The notes below the pieces were generated by a model. That model was given only the letters and a program-made list of their open reading frames with translations, ran no database searches and had not been told where the DNA came from. Position numbers and translations under genes: made by a program. Shown piece after piece: positions 25,001 through 39,800 of a stretch of 64,000 nt of DNA (position 1 is the stretch's first letter; each line of letters opens with the position of its first letter). The stretch covers positions 14,471,422 through 14,535,421 of the forward strand of contig OZ025269.1 in assembly GCA_964019165.1 (NCBI GenBank). The letters run 5' to 3'. This DNA is from Mastigias papua. Taxonomy: Eukaryota > Cnidaria > Scyphozoa > Rhizostomeae > Mastigiidae.

Positions 25001-27761
25001 AAAGCAAATCAATTCATACATCAATACTAACTGGAAAATGTTCCCTCCCATGTCACGAATAAGAACCGAACTGCCAGAACCGAGCTACCAGGGAACTGAG
25101 AGCAGCGTATTTGTTGAAGTCAGACTGCCTATATTTTTCTGTTTCTACAAACTGAAAAAGTGTGATACATCTTATGGGATAATATTGAAGATCTGTCCAC
25201 TCCGACGTGACGTTACCAAAAAGCCAAAATTGCCAATAGTATTGCTAAAGAAAGATTATACGAAGGACTTATTCCATGACCAGTATTTCAATTTAGATAA
25301 CCTATTCGCATAGGGGCAGAAGATAATAATTTTTTTTTAAACTTCTCATTGAATACATCTTTAATTAAATACAATAATACACCTCTCAAGTAAATGGCAG
25401 TGTAGAATTGGCTTGCTTGTAGAGAGCATAGCATACAACATAAAATGAAACAAAAACAGTAGAAGTAAACGAATAAGGAATAGGGGTATTAAATAGTTAA
25501 AAGTTCTGGGTTAGTCCAAGGCTTGTTTCGACGACAGAAAATGTAATAGCTGGATCGAATAGAGATGTTCATGGCTTTCATAATAATTCTTTTTGTGATA
25601 GTCTTATCAAAATGTAGCTCATGTAGTAAGGATAGAAGAGAATTGCAGGAAGAACCCATAACCCCTATTGCACCCAAAGAGAGATTGACGAACACAACTT
25701 TGCTATATGAAGGACAAAGGTCATTTATCAGTGAACTATATTTGGCAGTTTTACGATCGCTATTGTTCTGTATATTCGGTTCAAAACCGACAGTAAGCTC
25801 AAGGATGTAAAGTATCTTATTATCTGTAAGAAGAAGAAGGTCGGGACGAAAAGAATCCCCCGTAATCAAACATGGAGATAGGAAGGAAGGTAGATCAGCA
25901 TATACAGTACATTTGTTAATAATTTTTTTAAAACATCTTCATTCTTTCATAACAATTAAATTACAATTGTACACCTCACTAATAAAAGGCAGTGTAAAAT
26001 TGGCTGTTTCAACATCGGTAGATAATGTGTTAACAATAAAACGGAAATGATAGTACTAAAAATGAATAAATAATAATAATGATAATAATAATGAAAAAAA
26101 ACGTTGAACAAAAAAAATAGAGAGTGAAAAAGAACAGGAAAATGAAACAGATAGAAACATAAGTCATTGTTAGAAGTCCATTAAGTCTGGATTAGACCAG
26201 TCTTTGTTTCGGCAGCAAAATAAATAATAAGTACAGCGATATGATATGACAAAAGATATGTTCATGATCTTCGAAATTATATGACGTTGAAGGGTCTCTG
26301 ACATCTCCAAGTCTTTCATCATCTTGACCAGTGAATGACACGAATTATCCAATACTCCTATAGCGCTCATTGAAACATTCACAAAGTGTACCGCATTATA
26401 TGAAGACGATAGAGAGAGAACAAGGGACTTATATTTATTCAACTTACGGTCACTGTTGACCTTGAGATTACTCTCAAAACCAACCGTAAGTTCAAGGATG
26501 TATAAAATATTCTTATGTTTATTATGCAAGATGAGATCCGGTCTAAGTGTATCCCCACTAATCAAGCTTGGTGTTAGAAATGAAGGTAAATCAGCATAAA
26601 TAGACCATTCAGGCAAATATGAAAAACTTTTTGAAAGACACAAGAGAACTGAATCGTGCCTCCAATTGTATCGTCCATGGTCGAGATAGCTTTTGCAGCT
26701 TGATACTATATGCTGCAAAGTTTCATTTTGTAAACAGAAAGAACAAGATGGTGACTGGGCGAGAGACCATTTATGAAGGTTTTTTCTAGTAGCCAGAGTG
26801 TTATTTAGGTATTTAATAGTAAAATTGAAAATGTTTTTCGGCAACTTTTGCTGAACTCTAGACCACATAGAAGAAGTTTGTGAAAGTGATTATTTAAGGA
26901 TGGATGAGATCACAAATCCCTGTGACAGAAGCTGATTACGAACTCTGTCTTCGTGGTGAGTTTGGATGGCCTTTAGTGCATGCTTAGTATTTCTATATTG
27001 ATCGTATTGGATATTGGTGTGACGGATTGTTTCATTCCAAAGATTAACAATATCATGGTTGGGAGACGATTTCAAAGCATTCCTAATAGTTGTCTGGCAT
27101 TGCACAAACTTTATGGAAGGAAGAACAAGGCTCATACCATATTTCGATTTATTAATAATAAGACTACTCAGAGTGGCACTTATGGGGAGCTCAAGCCATT
27201 GCCTGATGTATTTGGAGATAATGCTGTCAAGGTTTTCAACTATCCAAGTTTTAGAAATATCGGCGACAGTTAAATTCCATGAGATTTTAGATAGCAGAAA
27301 GCGATGATAGATGAGGAGCTTGTTTTTTGCATGACAAGGTAGATCATTGATTTTAGTCATAAGAGTAGTAGTTATATCAAGGAGATCAGACATATGATGT
27401 AGGTTATTCATGCTAAAATTGAAATATCGGCCTAAATACCTAAATGATTTGCCATTGTCAACAGAGGGAACAAGAACGTTATTTATGATGAGTTTGGAAG
27501 AAATTGTGTAGAGGAAGTCGAACCCTTCTTTATACCAAAAGTTGAACATTTATCAACTCTAATTACCATTCCTACCCATGTGTACCATCGAGAGAAATGA
27601 TTGAGAAGCAATTGGTTTTCTTTTTCAAGACCAGTTATAACGGCAGCATCGTCTGCGAATTGAAACCAGTGGACAGGGCAAAGGGAGTCAAGAGAAAAGC
27701 CAAATTGATTGAATTTCTGATTAGAAATATAGTGGATGAATGTATTAAAGCAAAGGTTGAA

Positions 27762-27846
<85 letters not shown>

Positions 27847-30800
27847 TTTGTGTACAGTAGGCTAGAAAAGTAGCTAATTAAAAGAGAATTAAGGCCTAAA
27901 AGTGAGCATAGAAGAGCATCTAAGAATCTAAGCACGAGAACTAGAATCTAAGATCAAAAGTTCCCCAAGTTATCTTAGATAAGAGGAAGACACTTCTTGT
28001 AATCTATCTCAATTTGAAGCTTCTACACTCATTAAAAAATTACTACAGTTTGACACTACGCAATAGGGAGAAGAAGACTCATTACATATATGAATACATA
28101 CTGCAGCAGTAGAAAGTTGGCTGAGACAAAGTGCTGTAACCGTCTGACATAAACAATAAACACAGCCTTAACCAGAGTGACAGACCAGGCTTGAAAAGTA
28201 CATTAAAACTAACCCGGAGATGTGTTTTTATTGTCATCAAGAAATGTAATATCTGTGGTCGCTGATATCAGATGCCAAGTATATTTTAGGTGTGCAGAAG
28301 ACCTGCAGGCTATCAAGATTCTTAGATGCTATTCTACGCTCACGTCAGGCGCTCTTAGTGACAGTATGAAAGTGCGTATTTGTTGCAATTTTCAATTCTG
28401 TTGTACGTGATTCTACAAGCTGCACGTGGCTCTTAAGTGCCAAACGCGGCTTTCAACACCATCATACATTAATCGTAGTTCCCTTAATTCACCAAAATTT
28501 GAGCGCTGTAGCGTAATTCTAGATTGATACTGAAATTGCCGAATCTAATAGTTTCAAGGCTGTTGCTTTCTGCTGCGCGATACAGCTGCCTAACAACAAA
28601 CTTGTAGAAAACTTCGCTGATCGATGCGGAGGCCTTTGATCACTCTGTGTACCTTGCCGCAATTCCACACTTATTCGGATGTTCCCAACCTCATCTTTTT
28701 CATTTTCACCTCGCTTCCTTTCATTCATTTCTATTTCAGTCCAGCTAGTGCCATCTGCTACGTTTCAAGTCTATTCATTTAATTTGAGAAAGATATCCAT
28801 TCATTGATAGCATAACACAAGTAAACTGTAAGAAATTCTGAAGTTCAGGAAGAAAAAAGTTGAATATTTGAAATCACCACGACCTATTGGATGAATTGAA
28901 AGGGCAAGAAGATGATAGACCCGAGCGTGGATCGAACTCGTAACCCTAGATTCTATACGTTGAGTGTTCTACCAACTGTGCTATCGGATCACCCTTGCGA
29001 ATCGATGCTCAAGTGTTGCCTTTAACTATCAAAGAGATTACAAAGCAAGTACCCACCTTGGACGCGCTCTTCCTTGTGCATCAAGTTCAACATAAGGCAC
29101 TCCAAGTCTAACGAATCTTGTAAAGAGGGATTGTTCCATATTGGAGAATTTTTGAAACGCCATGTTCTTTATAACAGGAGGCAGCTGTAGAAACAAAATT
29201 ATAAATAAAGGCTATGACTTGGGTAATAAAATGTATCATAGGCAAATTTCCCGTAGTTCTTCACAATCAAGAATACAAACAAGATAATAGTGCAGGATCT
29301 GGATACACCCGGTTTTCTGTACTATATTGACGGGTTCTTTTGGAAGCAGCTACAGACATCCTTTAGCAAACGAGCAAGCCATGAGCTGATCAGAGAGAGT
29401 AAAACAAGTGTAATAGAAAGAAATATCCCCAGTGTATCTGAGTCATTCATAGGTCCACAGGCTTCCTCTTTACCTTTGCTGCGTACCAAAACACGAGGCA
29501 AAAAATCCGCATTTGAACTCTAATTAGATTGCACATCCTTGTAGATCAAGACGCAAATAGTAGGACATCAAACAATCCTTCAACATGTCACAATAACGTT
29601 TTAGCACAATAATTGTGTAGTATAGACATCAAAAGTTAACGGGGAAGTAATGAAGTCTAATCTCACCTGATGGTGATCACCAATAAGGATAATCCTCTTT
29701 AGCCTGTTATAGCCATCTTCTGGATTCTTAAAGTGAAAAAAAAGAAAGCAATGCTATGCTCTAGGCTCATGCGAATGAGTGTTGGCTCACGCGAATGAGC
29801 CTAGGTTCACGAGAATGAGTTTATGCTCATGTGAATGAGTTTAGGCTCACGCGAATGAGTCTAGGCTGATACGAATGAGTTCAGGCTCATACAAATGGGT
29901 CTAGATTCATTCGAATGAGCCTAGGCTCACGCGAATGAGCATAGGTTCATGCAAATGAGTGTAGGCTCACGCAAATGACCCTAAGTTCATGTGAACGAGT
30001 CTAGACTCATGCGGATGAGCCTAGGTTCACGCAAATCACTTGAGTCTATGATGATTGGGTAGACAGCAATAAGCAAAAGTATTGCACACACAGTTCAGCA
30101 TTCATTCTTGCTAATTAAGTTAGGTATCACAAGGACAAGCCATTAAACAGGGGTATACAACTGCCATAAAAATGTTGGACCAAAAGCAAATTAAATGCTT
30201 ATTGACGATTCAGCATAGCCATGACCAGTGCTGGAGCCATGAAAGTGTATGGGGGGGGGGATGGTGGGCAAATACACGTCATCTTTTGTAGAGGCCTTGA
30301 GTTAGTTGATTCGCTCGAATACGGCATAGAAGCCATTGGTGCTTCTCACACATATGAATGATTTCATCTGCTGTCTTCTATCTAGAACACGCGTATGTCT
30401 TTAAATAAACAAGGAACTTGACTAATACCGAGAGGGAGCGGTCCAGACAAATTTCTGCGGAGGCTTTGCACCTCAATCCCCAGTCTTACTTACACTCCAC
30501 GTCATAACAGCTGGCACCACCACTGGTTATGATCACTCTGCAGTTTAAGAAGGATATGACATAACTATTAAACACATACCTGTAGCATAAGTGGTACGAA
30601 TGTCTCGATTTCAAGTATCTGCGCAGCTTCCTCCATCAGGACATTATCGTACTGAAAAAATGAGCATATTTGACGGGAATCGTAACTTTATTATAAATCT
30701 TAGTATCAATATAAAGACGACAAACATTGTGACTCTGATGTGATATTGAATTCGACAATATGAAGGAAATATGATAATAAATGGCATTTAGGCATGATAT

Positions 30801-33800
30801 ATGGAACATATAGTGTGACGTCAGAAATTATCATATTCCTTGATGAATATAAAACATGACCTTGAATGGATTTGAAAACAATGTATGAACAGAACTATGA
30901 CTGGCAGTTAAATCCACTGTTCGGTGAACTGGAACTAACAAAGGAGGAAAACTATTCTGTCTCAGAAGCTATAAGATGAGAATTACAGCAACTGATCAAG
31001 GCTCTGTAGCAATCTATTTCTCAAAAATGGAATCAATAAGGAGCAAGCAGTATATTGAACTAAAAGCAAGCTTTGCAGTACATCGAATTAATCAAGGTCT
31101 TACTTTGAAGTTTAGTTCCACAAGGTCACGTCTCCGAAGGGCAGCATGTGTGCACGTCATTGCAATTATCTTGGCAGTCTTTATTAACAGATATTTCGAT
31201 CGGTCTCTTCCTGGAAAGGCAGTTTAAAAGAAATAGCAAATCAGCCACATAAATAACCTTCACATAAATAGAACTGCATTCTGCAGTAATCGCTATTCTG
31301 GCTCCTTTCCCGGCAAAAACAAAAGACGTCAGCTTGAACAAGATTGGAAAGAGATTGAGAAGGTTCCTAATATCTCGTATTCGCATTATCACATTTCAAT
31401 AGGAGATCCCTTTGAGCAGGAAAACCGTTTCACGTGTCATGATTAGTACTATAAAATATGCAAAAAATAAACTACTGGTTTTCCAACTAATTCTTGAAAG
31501 TGCAGTCAACGATAGGAGCGACTGTGTTTGAATTGTATCCAGCCAACTCCTCCACATTCTCTCTATCTCTCATCATAACTAAGTATATGATGTTATATAA
31601 AACAATAGCAACCACCGCTCCTTCACAGTGCTGTGTACAAGCATAACAACAATAATAATGATAAAGTACTAGATATTACATTCCCAAGGGCTCGTACTTC
31701 AGGAATCTTGCTAACTTTGAAACAATTCTCTAAATTTGCTGAGCTATTTTGAATGTGCACTGAGATACCAATCATACTTCTGCTCCGGAATATAAAAAGC
31801 TTCTTCATGAGAATCCTAGGCTCATGCTTGGGATGCCCACATAAAATTTATTTCATATTAGATAATTAGATATCTCAGACCTGCTGCTCGTCACTCTCCT
31901 AAATTAGCTGGAGAGAGTTGATTCGTCATATTATAGATTACCCGGTATTTTCTCTATAAGAAAGTGGTTTATAAGAGAGCAGTACTCGACTGCTCAAAAA
32001 GTTGAGAAAGTTCACTATATTGGACTTTTGAGACCTAGGGAAGTTGATAAGTTAGTGCACATTTGAAGTTCCGACCCTCACGCAAGTCCACGGTCTCTTT
32101 TGTGTAATCTAAATGGATTTCTTCTGATAAAATCTTTGTATCTCAGAGTTAAGCTTGTGTAGTTTCTATCTGTCTGTGTAACACTACTGTGCTACATAAA
32201 TTCCAATGTTCTAGCTAAGAAAACCTTAAGAAACTTTTAGCACTGAAACCACGAAAAGCCAAGAAAATTTCGGCACTGGGCGAGAAAACTTGGCAGCGAA
32301 GCACGCGGCGTAACAGAATGGTTTAGGGCTTTAGGGATATTTTTCCTTGGACCCTTTTCAAATTTCAAATCTTTCCGAAATCTAGATAAAATGCCAAATA
32401 TGGAATTTTAGCAATACAGGAGAAAAAAGCAATACGCGGCGGCCTGTGAATTGGAGGGGGAGGGTATAGGCTTATTAAATGCCATTTTACATCAATAGTG
32501 CACAAAACCTTTCCCATGAAAACTTCCTAGGGCCCCTTGGGGCCTCAAAAGGCTTGGGGACCCTTAAGAGTTGCTCTAACCCCAGCCTTTGTCGGTTACG
32601 CCAGTGAGAGAATTATCATTATTTGAGAAAATGAGAACTAAAATCATTGATCCCGAGTATTTAAATAGACTGCATGTTGTCGATTAGATTCATTACAGCA
32701 TGATCAATCAAAAACAGCGTCGGTGTTAATTCTTGGCCTAAAATGTAGCTCTCTCTAGGTGACTATATTAACAACAGTTTCATTCAACTGGGAATTTCTA
32801 CTAAAGCCTACGTGCAGAGAAACGTTCGTCGAATATGAGAAATGAAAATCAAAATATCATAAATTGTCACTAGGGTGTTGCCTGGTAAAAGCATTAAAAC
32901 ATGTCATCAAAAAATGAAAAACGGTCGAGTAGAAAGACCGCCAACGTATATCCAGCTAAGAACTTCTTTCAAAAGAACCTACCACTTCTCAGTAGCTCGA
33001 AAGCACGGTATTCCTAAAACAGAAAATGAAAAATGTTTACGTCAGCGATTGAAAACACGGTTAGAGCAAAGTGAAGCAAAAAACGTAAATTAACCGACAG
33101 CTAATCAAGAGATTGCATCTGGAATATCTTAGATTGCAGTAATAGCACAAATCTCTATAGGGTTTTCATACTGAGCTCTACCCATGAACAGCCTACGGAA
33201 TCCGAAATGATGACCAGAGATTTGTTTCAATGAAAATAGGCCCATCTTTGATACTATTAAATAACTTATGAATTTACAAATGACCGGATAGAATTTTGCA
33301 GATATAACATACCAGATTCTATCCATATTACATAAAGAATCCTGATATCCCAATTGCATCCATATGCTATCATGAATTCTACAGCTATTAGATTTCAAAG
33401 TCTATCGATGCAATATTCCTAGTTAGATCAGCACTATATCATAAATTCCACGAATGCTCCATTATCATGATAAAATTGGTTCACTATCTCAAGTGTCAAG
33501 TATAATTCCCAGAGGTTTAAACATTTTCTAATCTTCAATACATAGACTCAGTGAACCCTGATGAAATACACTATTGGCAGATATTCAGAAGTCCATAACT
33601 TCTAACAGAATATGACTGTAGAGTTAATTTTTCTATTGTTGAACTGGAAATTTTTCTGCTTTGAAAACACGGGCAGGATAGTGATACTAGTAAAACCTAA
33701 TCAGCAATATCTGCAAGTCAGTAAGGCAAAACAAACTATTAAGTGACAGAGCATAAAAATGCTATAGCACAAAGCGCATGCTTGACCGAAAAAGACTTGA

Positions 33801-36800
33801 TACCATTGTGCATAGGAGATCGCCCATTGATACAACTGGTCCTTGATTCAACACGGAATATTTTTCAAACTTTAATAGTCATGACTAAATTCTACAAAAG
33901 ATTCACGAATGATGAAAACGCAAGAAAAATCAAAACGTGCCATATTAAAGCAAACGATGCAAAAGCTGCAAGTTCCGCACAAGAAATAACGCAACATATA
34001 ATGCTACCTCCAATTCTGTAAATATCTTCTCCAAATGTCTGAAACATCCCTACAGAGGAAAGAAGTGGAGATTAGAACCAGGACTAGGCACGTATACTGG
34101 AAACTACTGAGTGTCATGAAATGGGTAAAAAGCAATGTTAACAATTGCACTAACATCTAGAACTAGCTGCCAAAAAGCAAAGGCCATGAATTATTCCAAG
34201 TTGTAAAACGTCTATTCACTGTAAGTTTTTTGTTGAGAAAATAGCAGCGAGTCAATTAAAGTGCTTCTCCAAAAGAGATCCGTTATTTGAAAGGTCAGGG
34301 TTCTGAGGACCATTCTCGAAAAAACCCTTGACTTTCCAGGTTTTCCAGACTTCTCAGGACTCTGAAGTTTCCATAGTTTATGACTATGCTATGATACATT
34401 GTGCGTTATGTCATAAGCACATATTCAAAAACTTTTCAAATGAAAATTAAACAAAAAATCTCAGTTTGGCACAAGACACAAACAGAAGTGTATCTGTTGA
34501 TGCTGGCCCTGCTGACGCTGGCCCTGTTGATGCTGGCCCTGTTGACGCTGGCCCTGTTGACGCTGGCCCTGCTGACGCTGGCCCTGCTGACGCCGGCCCT
34601 GTTGACGTTGGTCTGTAATGGCGCTAATCTTCCTGAAGTTGTGTCAAAAGGGCCGGCGTTAAAACGGCCAATAAGATAGTCATATTTCATGATATCAGTA
34701 GAAATCGATGCGTATAAACAACCAATATATGTAGAATTCATATTGTGAAGTGTGAAATTCATATTCACTCTTAGAACAAAACAACTGAAACAAATAACAA
34801 CACCGCTATGACTGACTAAACGACTTTGTGACTATATGAAAATATGAAATACTGAAGAGAGAAGAATTTACTCAAAATTAAGAGAAGCACACGTACCTCT
34901 GAAATTTCAAGATCTTCCTCGTATGACTGTCCTTTGAAAATTGGCTAAATATGTATGGAAAAATGTATAAGATAACAGACATTGGCAGGGCTGGAAAAAG
35001 CACACGACCGCACAACAACCAGTCAGAGGCCCACCTCTTAATCTGGCACAACGATGGAGGCACTTTAACAAATTTCATTGAGTTAGCAATTTTAAAAGTA
35101 AAATGTCTGTCAAAAGCCTTAGAGCACTATACGTTTTTTTGTAAGACAATACTGTGAGTCTCAGCTATTGACTCAAAATTGTTTGAGAGGGGGGAGGGGT
35201 ATACATTTAACTTCTTGTTATGAAAAGCGACGGGAGTTGGAAATTCATAAATATCTGTGGGTGTTCTAAGTACTTCTGGCAGACATTGTAGTCCGCTTGC
35301 TGAAAAAACTGATCAGTTGTATAGCAGCCAGTGCACAAGGGACCAAAAGTTGTTACCTGCGGGGCATTTTCAAAATATTTGCTGAACGGAAACTCCTCTC
35401 TGATTGCACTGACATCATTTGCCTGAAATTTGGAAATTAATGCAATTCAAATCTAAACAGTGATCTGGTCAAGCCGCATAGCTACATAACTGATAGAACG
35501 CAAAATGAAAAAGCTGCCAGGTAAAAATAGAAAAAGTTCTTCAGTAGATTTAAGAGCCGCTACCATGCTACCTTCTTAAGATTCACCCAAAAAACATTAA
35601 ATTATAGCGACAGATTATCTGGAATCATAAACAGATTTCAACAAGCGTCAACGAACACCGCTATTCATAAAAAGCCGATGAATTCAAAATTAATAATGAC
35701 AAACCATCTGGTAAGCTAGTAAGATACGCATCTACTTAATAGCAGCATCTAAAAACTGAAGTTATATCGCAATCGTGAAAGCTATCACACACGTGAAATC
35801 GGCCTAAATTTAACTGTGAGTGTCGTTTGCTGAGGAAATAGTCGTCTCCTATTGGTTGAACGGTTGGGAGAATATAGTTGTGATCAGATTTTCTAACCAA
35901 TCAAAGATTTGATAGCTATGCTATCATGCACGAAAGTAGGACCGTCCATAGAAATTTTCTTAGAGGAGGTGTAGGACGCAGAATTTGCCGATAAAATGGA
36001 CGCGGTTCCCATGGCTGAAGAATATCTGCATAAATTTTAATTACTAAATGTTCGAGTTTGACGGCAGATTGCGAGAATGTACAATGCTATCAAGCTCATT
36101 AGTAATCTGCTACGCTGCAGCAGCTAATAATTCTTCTTTGATTCATAAAATACGACAAATCTGAAACAATTTGCAGGCAGATTTTTGTCTGGAGGTAGTG
36201 ACACCATCTATACTCCACTATAGGAGCGGCCCTGGACGAGAGTATCATAACTTTGACAAGAACTCTTAAATTTCAATACAAAATTGTATTTCAAAAACTG
36301 AAAGTTAAGGACTTTTACTAATAAAGAAATTTTAACCTATGTGCATTATAAGTAAGTTTTATGCATAAGTAGCATATGAAGGCCCATATAAGCATAATGT
36401 AATGTTAGCCTGCCAAAACAAATACCCAATAAATGCAATTGTGTGTGAATGTAGCAAAACATGGTGAAAGAGTCAAACAATAGTCCAACAGGCACAATGA
36501 AAGAATATGTCTTATGGTAAAAAAGGTAACAACCTTTTTCTTTAATTTACTTTGATACTGCTCCCATCTAGATATAACCTGAAATGGAAAAAGACAGTTA
36601 CAGTCAGTTACATAGTAGAAAACAACAAAGGTATTGAAGGAGAAGAAATCAAATGAAAGGCTATAGTCCTGGGGTGGCCAAACCGTGGCTCACGAGCCAC
36701 ATGCGGTTCTTTTGCGTTTAGTCTTTGGCTCTAGGAGCAATTTCAAACCGAATAGATAAATCAGGACAACTGTTGTAAAATGGCTATGCCAGTCTATTTT

Positions 36801-39800
36801 ACTTAAATGTGACTTCACGAATGCTCCATAGAAGTTCTCATAGTTTACTATAATGTTGAACGACGTAAGACAGTGTCTACATTAATTTGGTCAATCTCTT
36901 GTGGCTATCGGTCTTCTGAATATTACTGCATGCGGTGCTTATCTCACAGGGGCCTGTCTTCCACTGCTATAGCCATACCCTAATGGTCATCGCTTATCTC
37001 TACCCTCTCAGATAGACACGAAGATAAACAAAGAAAAGAAATAAAAAGTATTGAGTCTATGTGTATATATCAAGAATTAATATGCGATATCACAATTCCA
37101 TACGTTCAAAAAAACAAACAAGTAAAAGAATGTTATATTGAATTACATCATAGCCCGCTACACTACTTGTAATATTTAAACACATCTCACAATATAGCAA
37201 GCAAATGGATTGAACTACAATCAATCACCGCTTACTACATCACAATAGTCTATATCAGAGATACCCACGTTCCTCGAGAGCAAGTGCCACAAACAATAAG
37301 GTTCAGATGTAGGAGAGTCGTAAGACATTGATAAAAGTGATGCAGACATTTGTCTTATATCGTTCAACACACTAATGAACTACGAGAAACTCTACAAACA
37401 ATTCACATAGACGCACAATTGCAGTAGCAAGTGGACAATTTCTAGGTATAGAAAAGAATGGTCCTTACGTATCGATTAGTATCCATTAGGTTAACTTAAT
37501 ATGTTCCTCGAGCCACAGACTACCATATCAAGAGGCCGCATGTGGCTCGCCAGTCGCCGCCGTCTGGCCACCCCTGGTCTAAATAATACTACTAAGAGCT
37601 ATTTCATCTTCACTGTATCTTCCATTGATGAAAAAATATCATATCATACAGAATGCTATATGCAGTGACAAACCGGCAAATAGAGTTAATACATTAGAGA
37701 AGTTCCAAAAATGTACCCAATACATAACAGAATAAGATATGTCAATACATGTTTCTTTCTTACTAGAAACAAGCTTTCTCCCTTCAGCCTAGATGTTACT
37801 TAAAATTTTGTCGAATCGAGCCTTAAATATTTCTTAAGTTTTTATCAACATTCTTCATATTTCCAATAAGAACAAAGAAACTTTGAGACAAGAAATAGAA
37901 TTTTAAGTGAAATACATTTGCGAGACGGATGTTGTTCGTATTTGTTTCCAGTTCAATAAAAACCTCTCTTGCAAAAGCAGCTCTTTTCAAGTTTACTGTT
38001 GAGATTAAGCCTACCTGTGTTTCTCAATTTCTGCCTGATTTGAGCCTCATGTCCCATATATACTTGTTTCTTATATAAAATGTGTAGCTAAGAAAATTTA
38101 ACAGGCAACAAAAAATATCAAATGCAATATTTTCTTGTTACCTTCTATGATACTGTTGTATACCTTGTTACTGCATGTCGTGAGAGCATTTGCCCATGGC
38201 ACATTTCTTTTGGCGGATGATGAGAAGAACAGTAATCAAACTGAATGTTTTCACAAGGATATGAGCGGCCAAGAAGCATTTAATATACAAAGGACTACAC
38301 AGAAAACAGGAAATGTATTATGAAATCTTATATTTTTCAAAAAAAGGAGACGGCATACTTGGTACAAGTAGAAATGTCCCGCAGTTTCGCATGTGTATGA
38401 TACATCACCAACAACATTTAAACTCTCCTGAAATAGACATACAAGCCTGATTACAGGGTTGTCAACGAGAAATTATCCGAAGACTTACAAATTGTAGAAT
38501 CAATGAGGAAAGGGAAACATGACTTTCGATATGTACATAAAATGCTATGCTTTCAGTCAAAATAAAAGCAACGAGAACTAGTGGCAAATGTGAGAAATGT
38601 TAGTACAAACATGGCAGATATAACACAAAAAGGCTCTCTTGTATAATAGAGCAGAAGGATAAAATTACTAAAAACGAATGGAGATGATAAGGAAGGACAA
38701 GAGAACAAATGAAAGTAGCCAAATTTTGTGCTATAAACTGGTTCTGGAAACAAGTATAATATATGGCTGAGACACAACAGGTCCAATACTATTCTTTTTA
38801 GATTGATGCAACAGTCATTTCAGCTATTATCCAACTGTTACGAATAAGTGGTAGAAGGTACATTGACAAGATAAACTTGAACTTTCGAATTGTTAAGAGC
38901 TCGAAGTATACAATTTTTGATTGTAGACTAAGCGGACAGTAACTGGTAAAATATGTTCCAAATGCAAAAGTGACAACAACAGTTCCAAACAGGTGTAAGT
39001 CAATACATAGATCTTGAGAAATTTCTATACAGTCCAATTTTTAGACAGCTTTATAGCAGGATAGGTTCCGAGAGAACATAGCATAAACACATATACACAT
39101 AAACACTTAGCACAGAAAAATGTTATCAATACGCGTACTACTATTAAGAAAGGTCCAATAAGATCCAACATATATCACAGTATAACCCAACTGAACAAAA
39201 GCCATCCAAAGATTTCATCCATCTTTTAGATAGAAAGAAAAGTCGCCCATTTTTGATTAATGTAAGTATGGAACCGATAAAAACTATCAAAACAAAACTG
39301 AGTAACAGTCCCAAAGAGCTTTTATGTCAAACTTACTTGCAGTCGCTGAACTTCTTTCAATAAATCTAAACGTCGAGCAAGCACATAGTTTACTCTTCCA
39401 TACCTACAAAAAGCAGTAATGATGTACAATATTCAATAATATTTAATAAACTGTATCACGATTTCTGATTCAAAACAAAGCAATTATATTCAAAATAACA
39501 TCCATCAGGCAACAAACAGTCTTTCCACATCAGTTTACTGAAGTATAACTTCCTTACTGCAAGCCCTATGATACAATATACAGTCGATCAACAGTATTCT
39601 TTCATACCTACTGAAATCCTTTTCCGTTTCCAGCATTTCTTCACCGTGACCAAGACGAAGCAAATGCCTCTCATCAATGTCAAGAGCCATGATTTTCTCG
39701 AAAATCTGGTTCAAAGCCTGAAAATCATAATTACCGTTAAAGTTTGAAAATCCTCTCTTAAACTAGCCAAGCTTGTGAGAAAACAGGATAATGGTTAGAG

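Noticed and set aside
26980..27307. Plus-strand frames opposite the retrotransposon
   Set aside because: They are antisense to the RT and linker coding sequence and have no recognisable domain.
27483..27935. 150-codon frame with a poly-Leu run
   Set aside because: The Leu run is the (TTA)n tract. Only the part after it, with FADD, belongs to a protein, and that is the retrotransposon.
29760..30041. Regular repeats resembling a CRISPR array
   Set aside because: Units are contiguous 20-mers without unique spacers, and the DNA is a eukaryotic intron.
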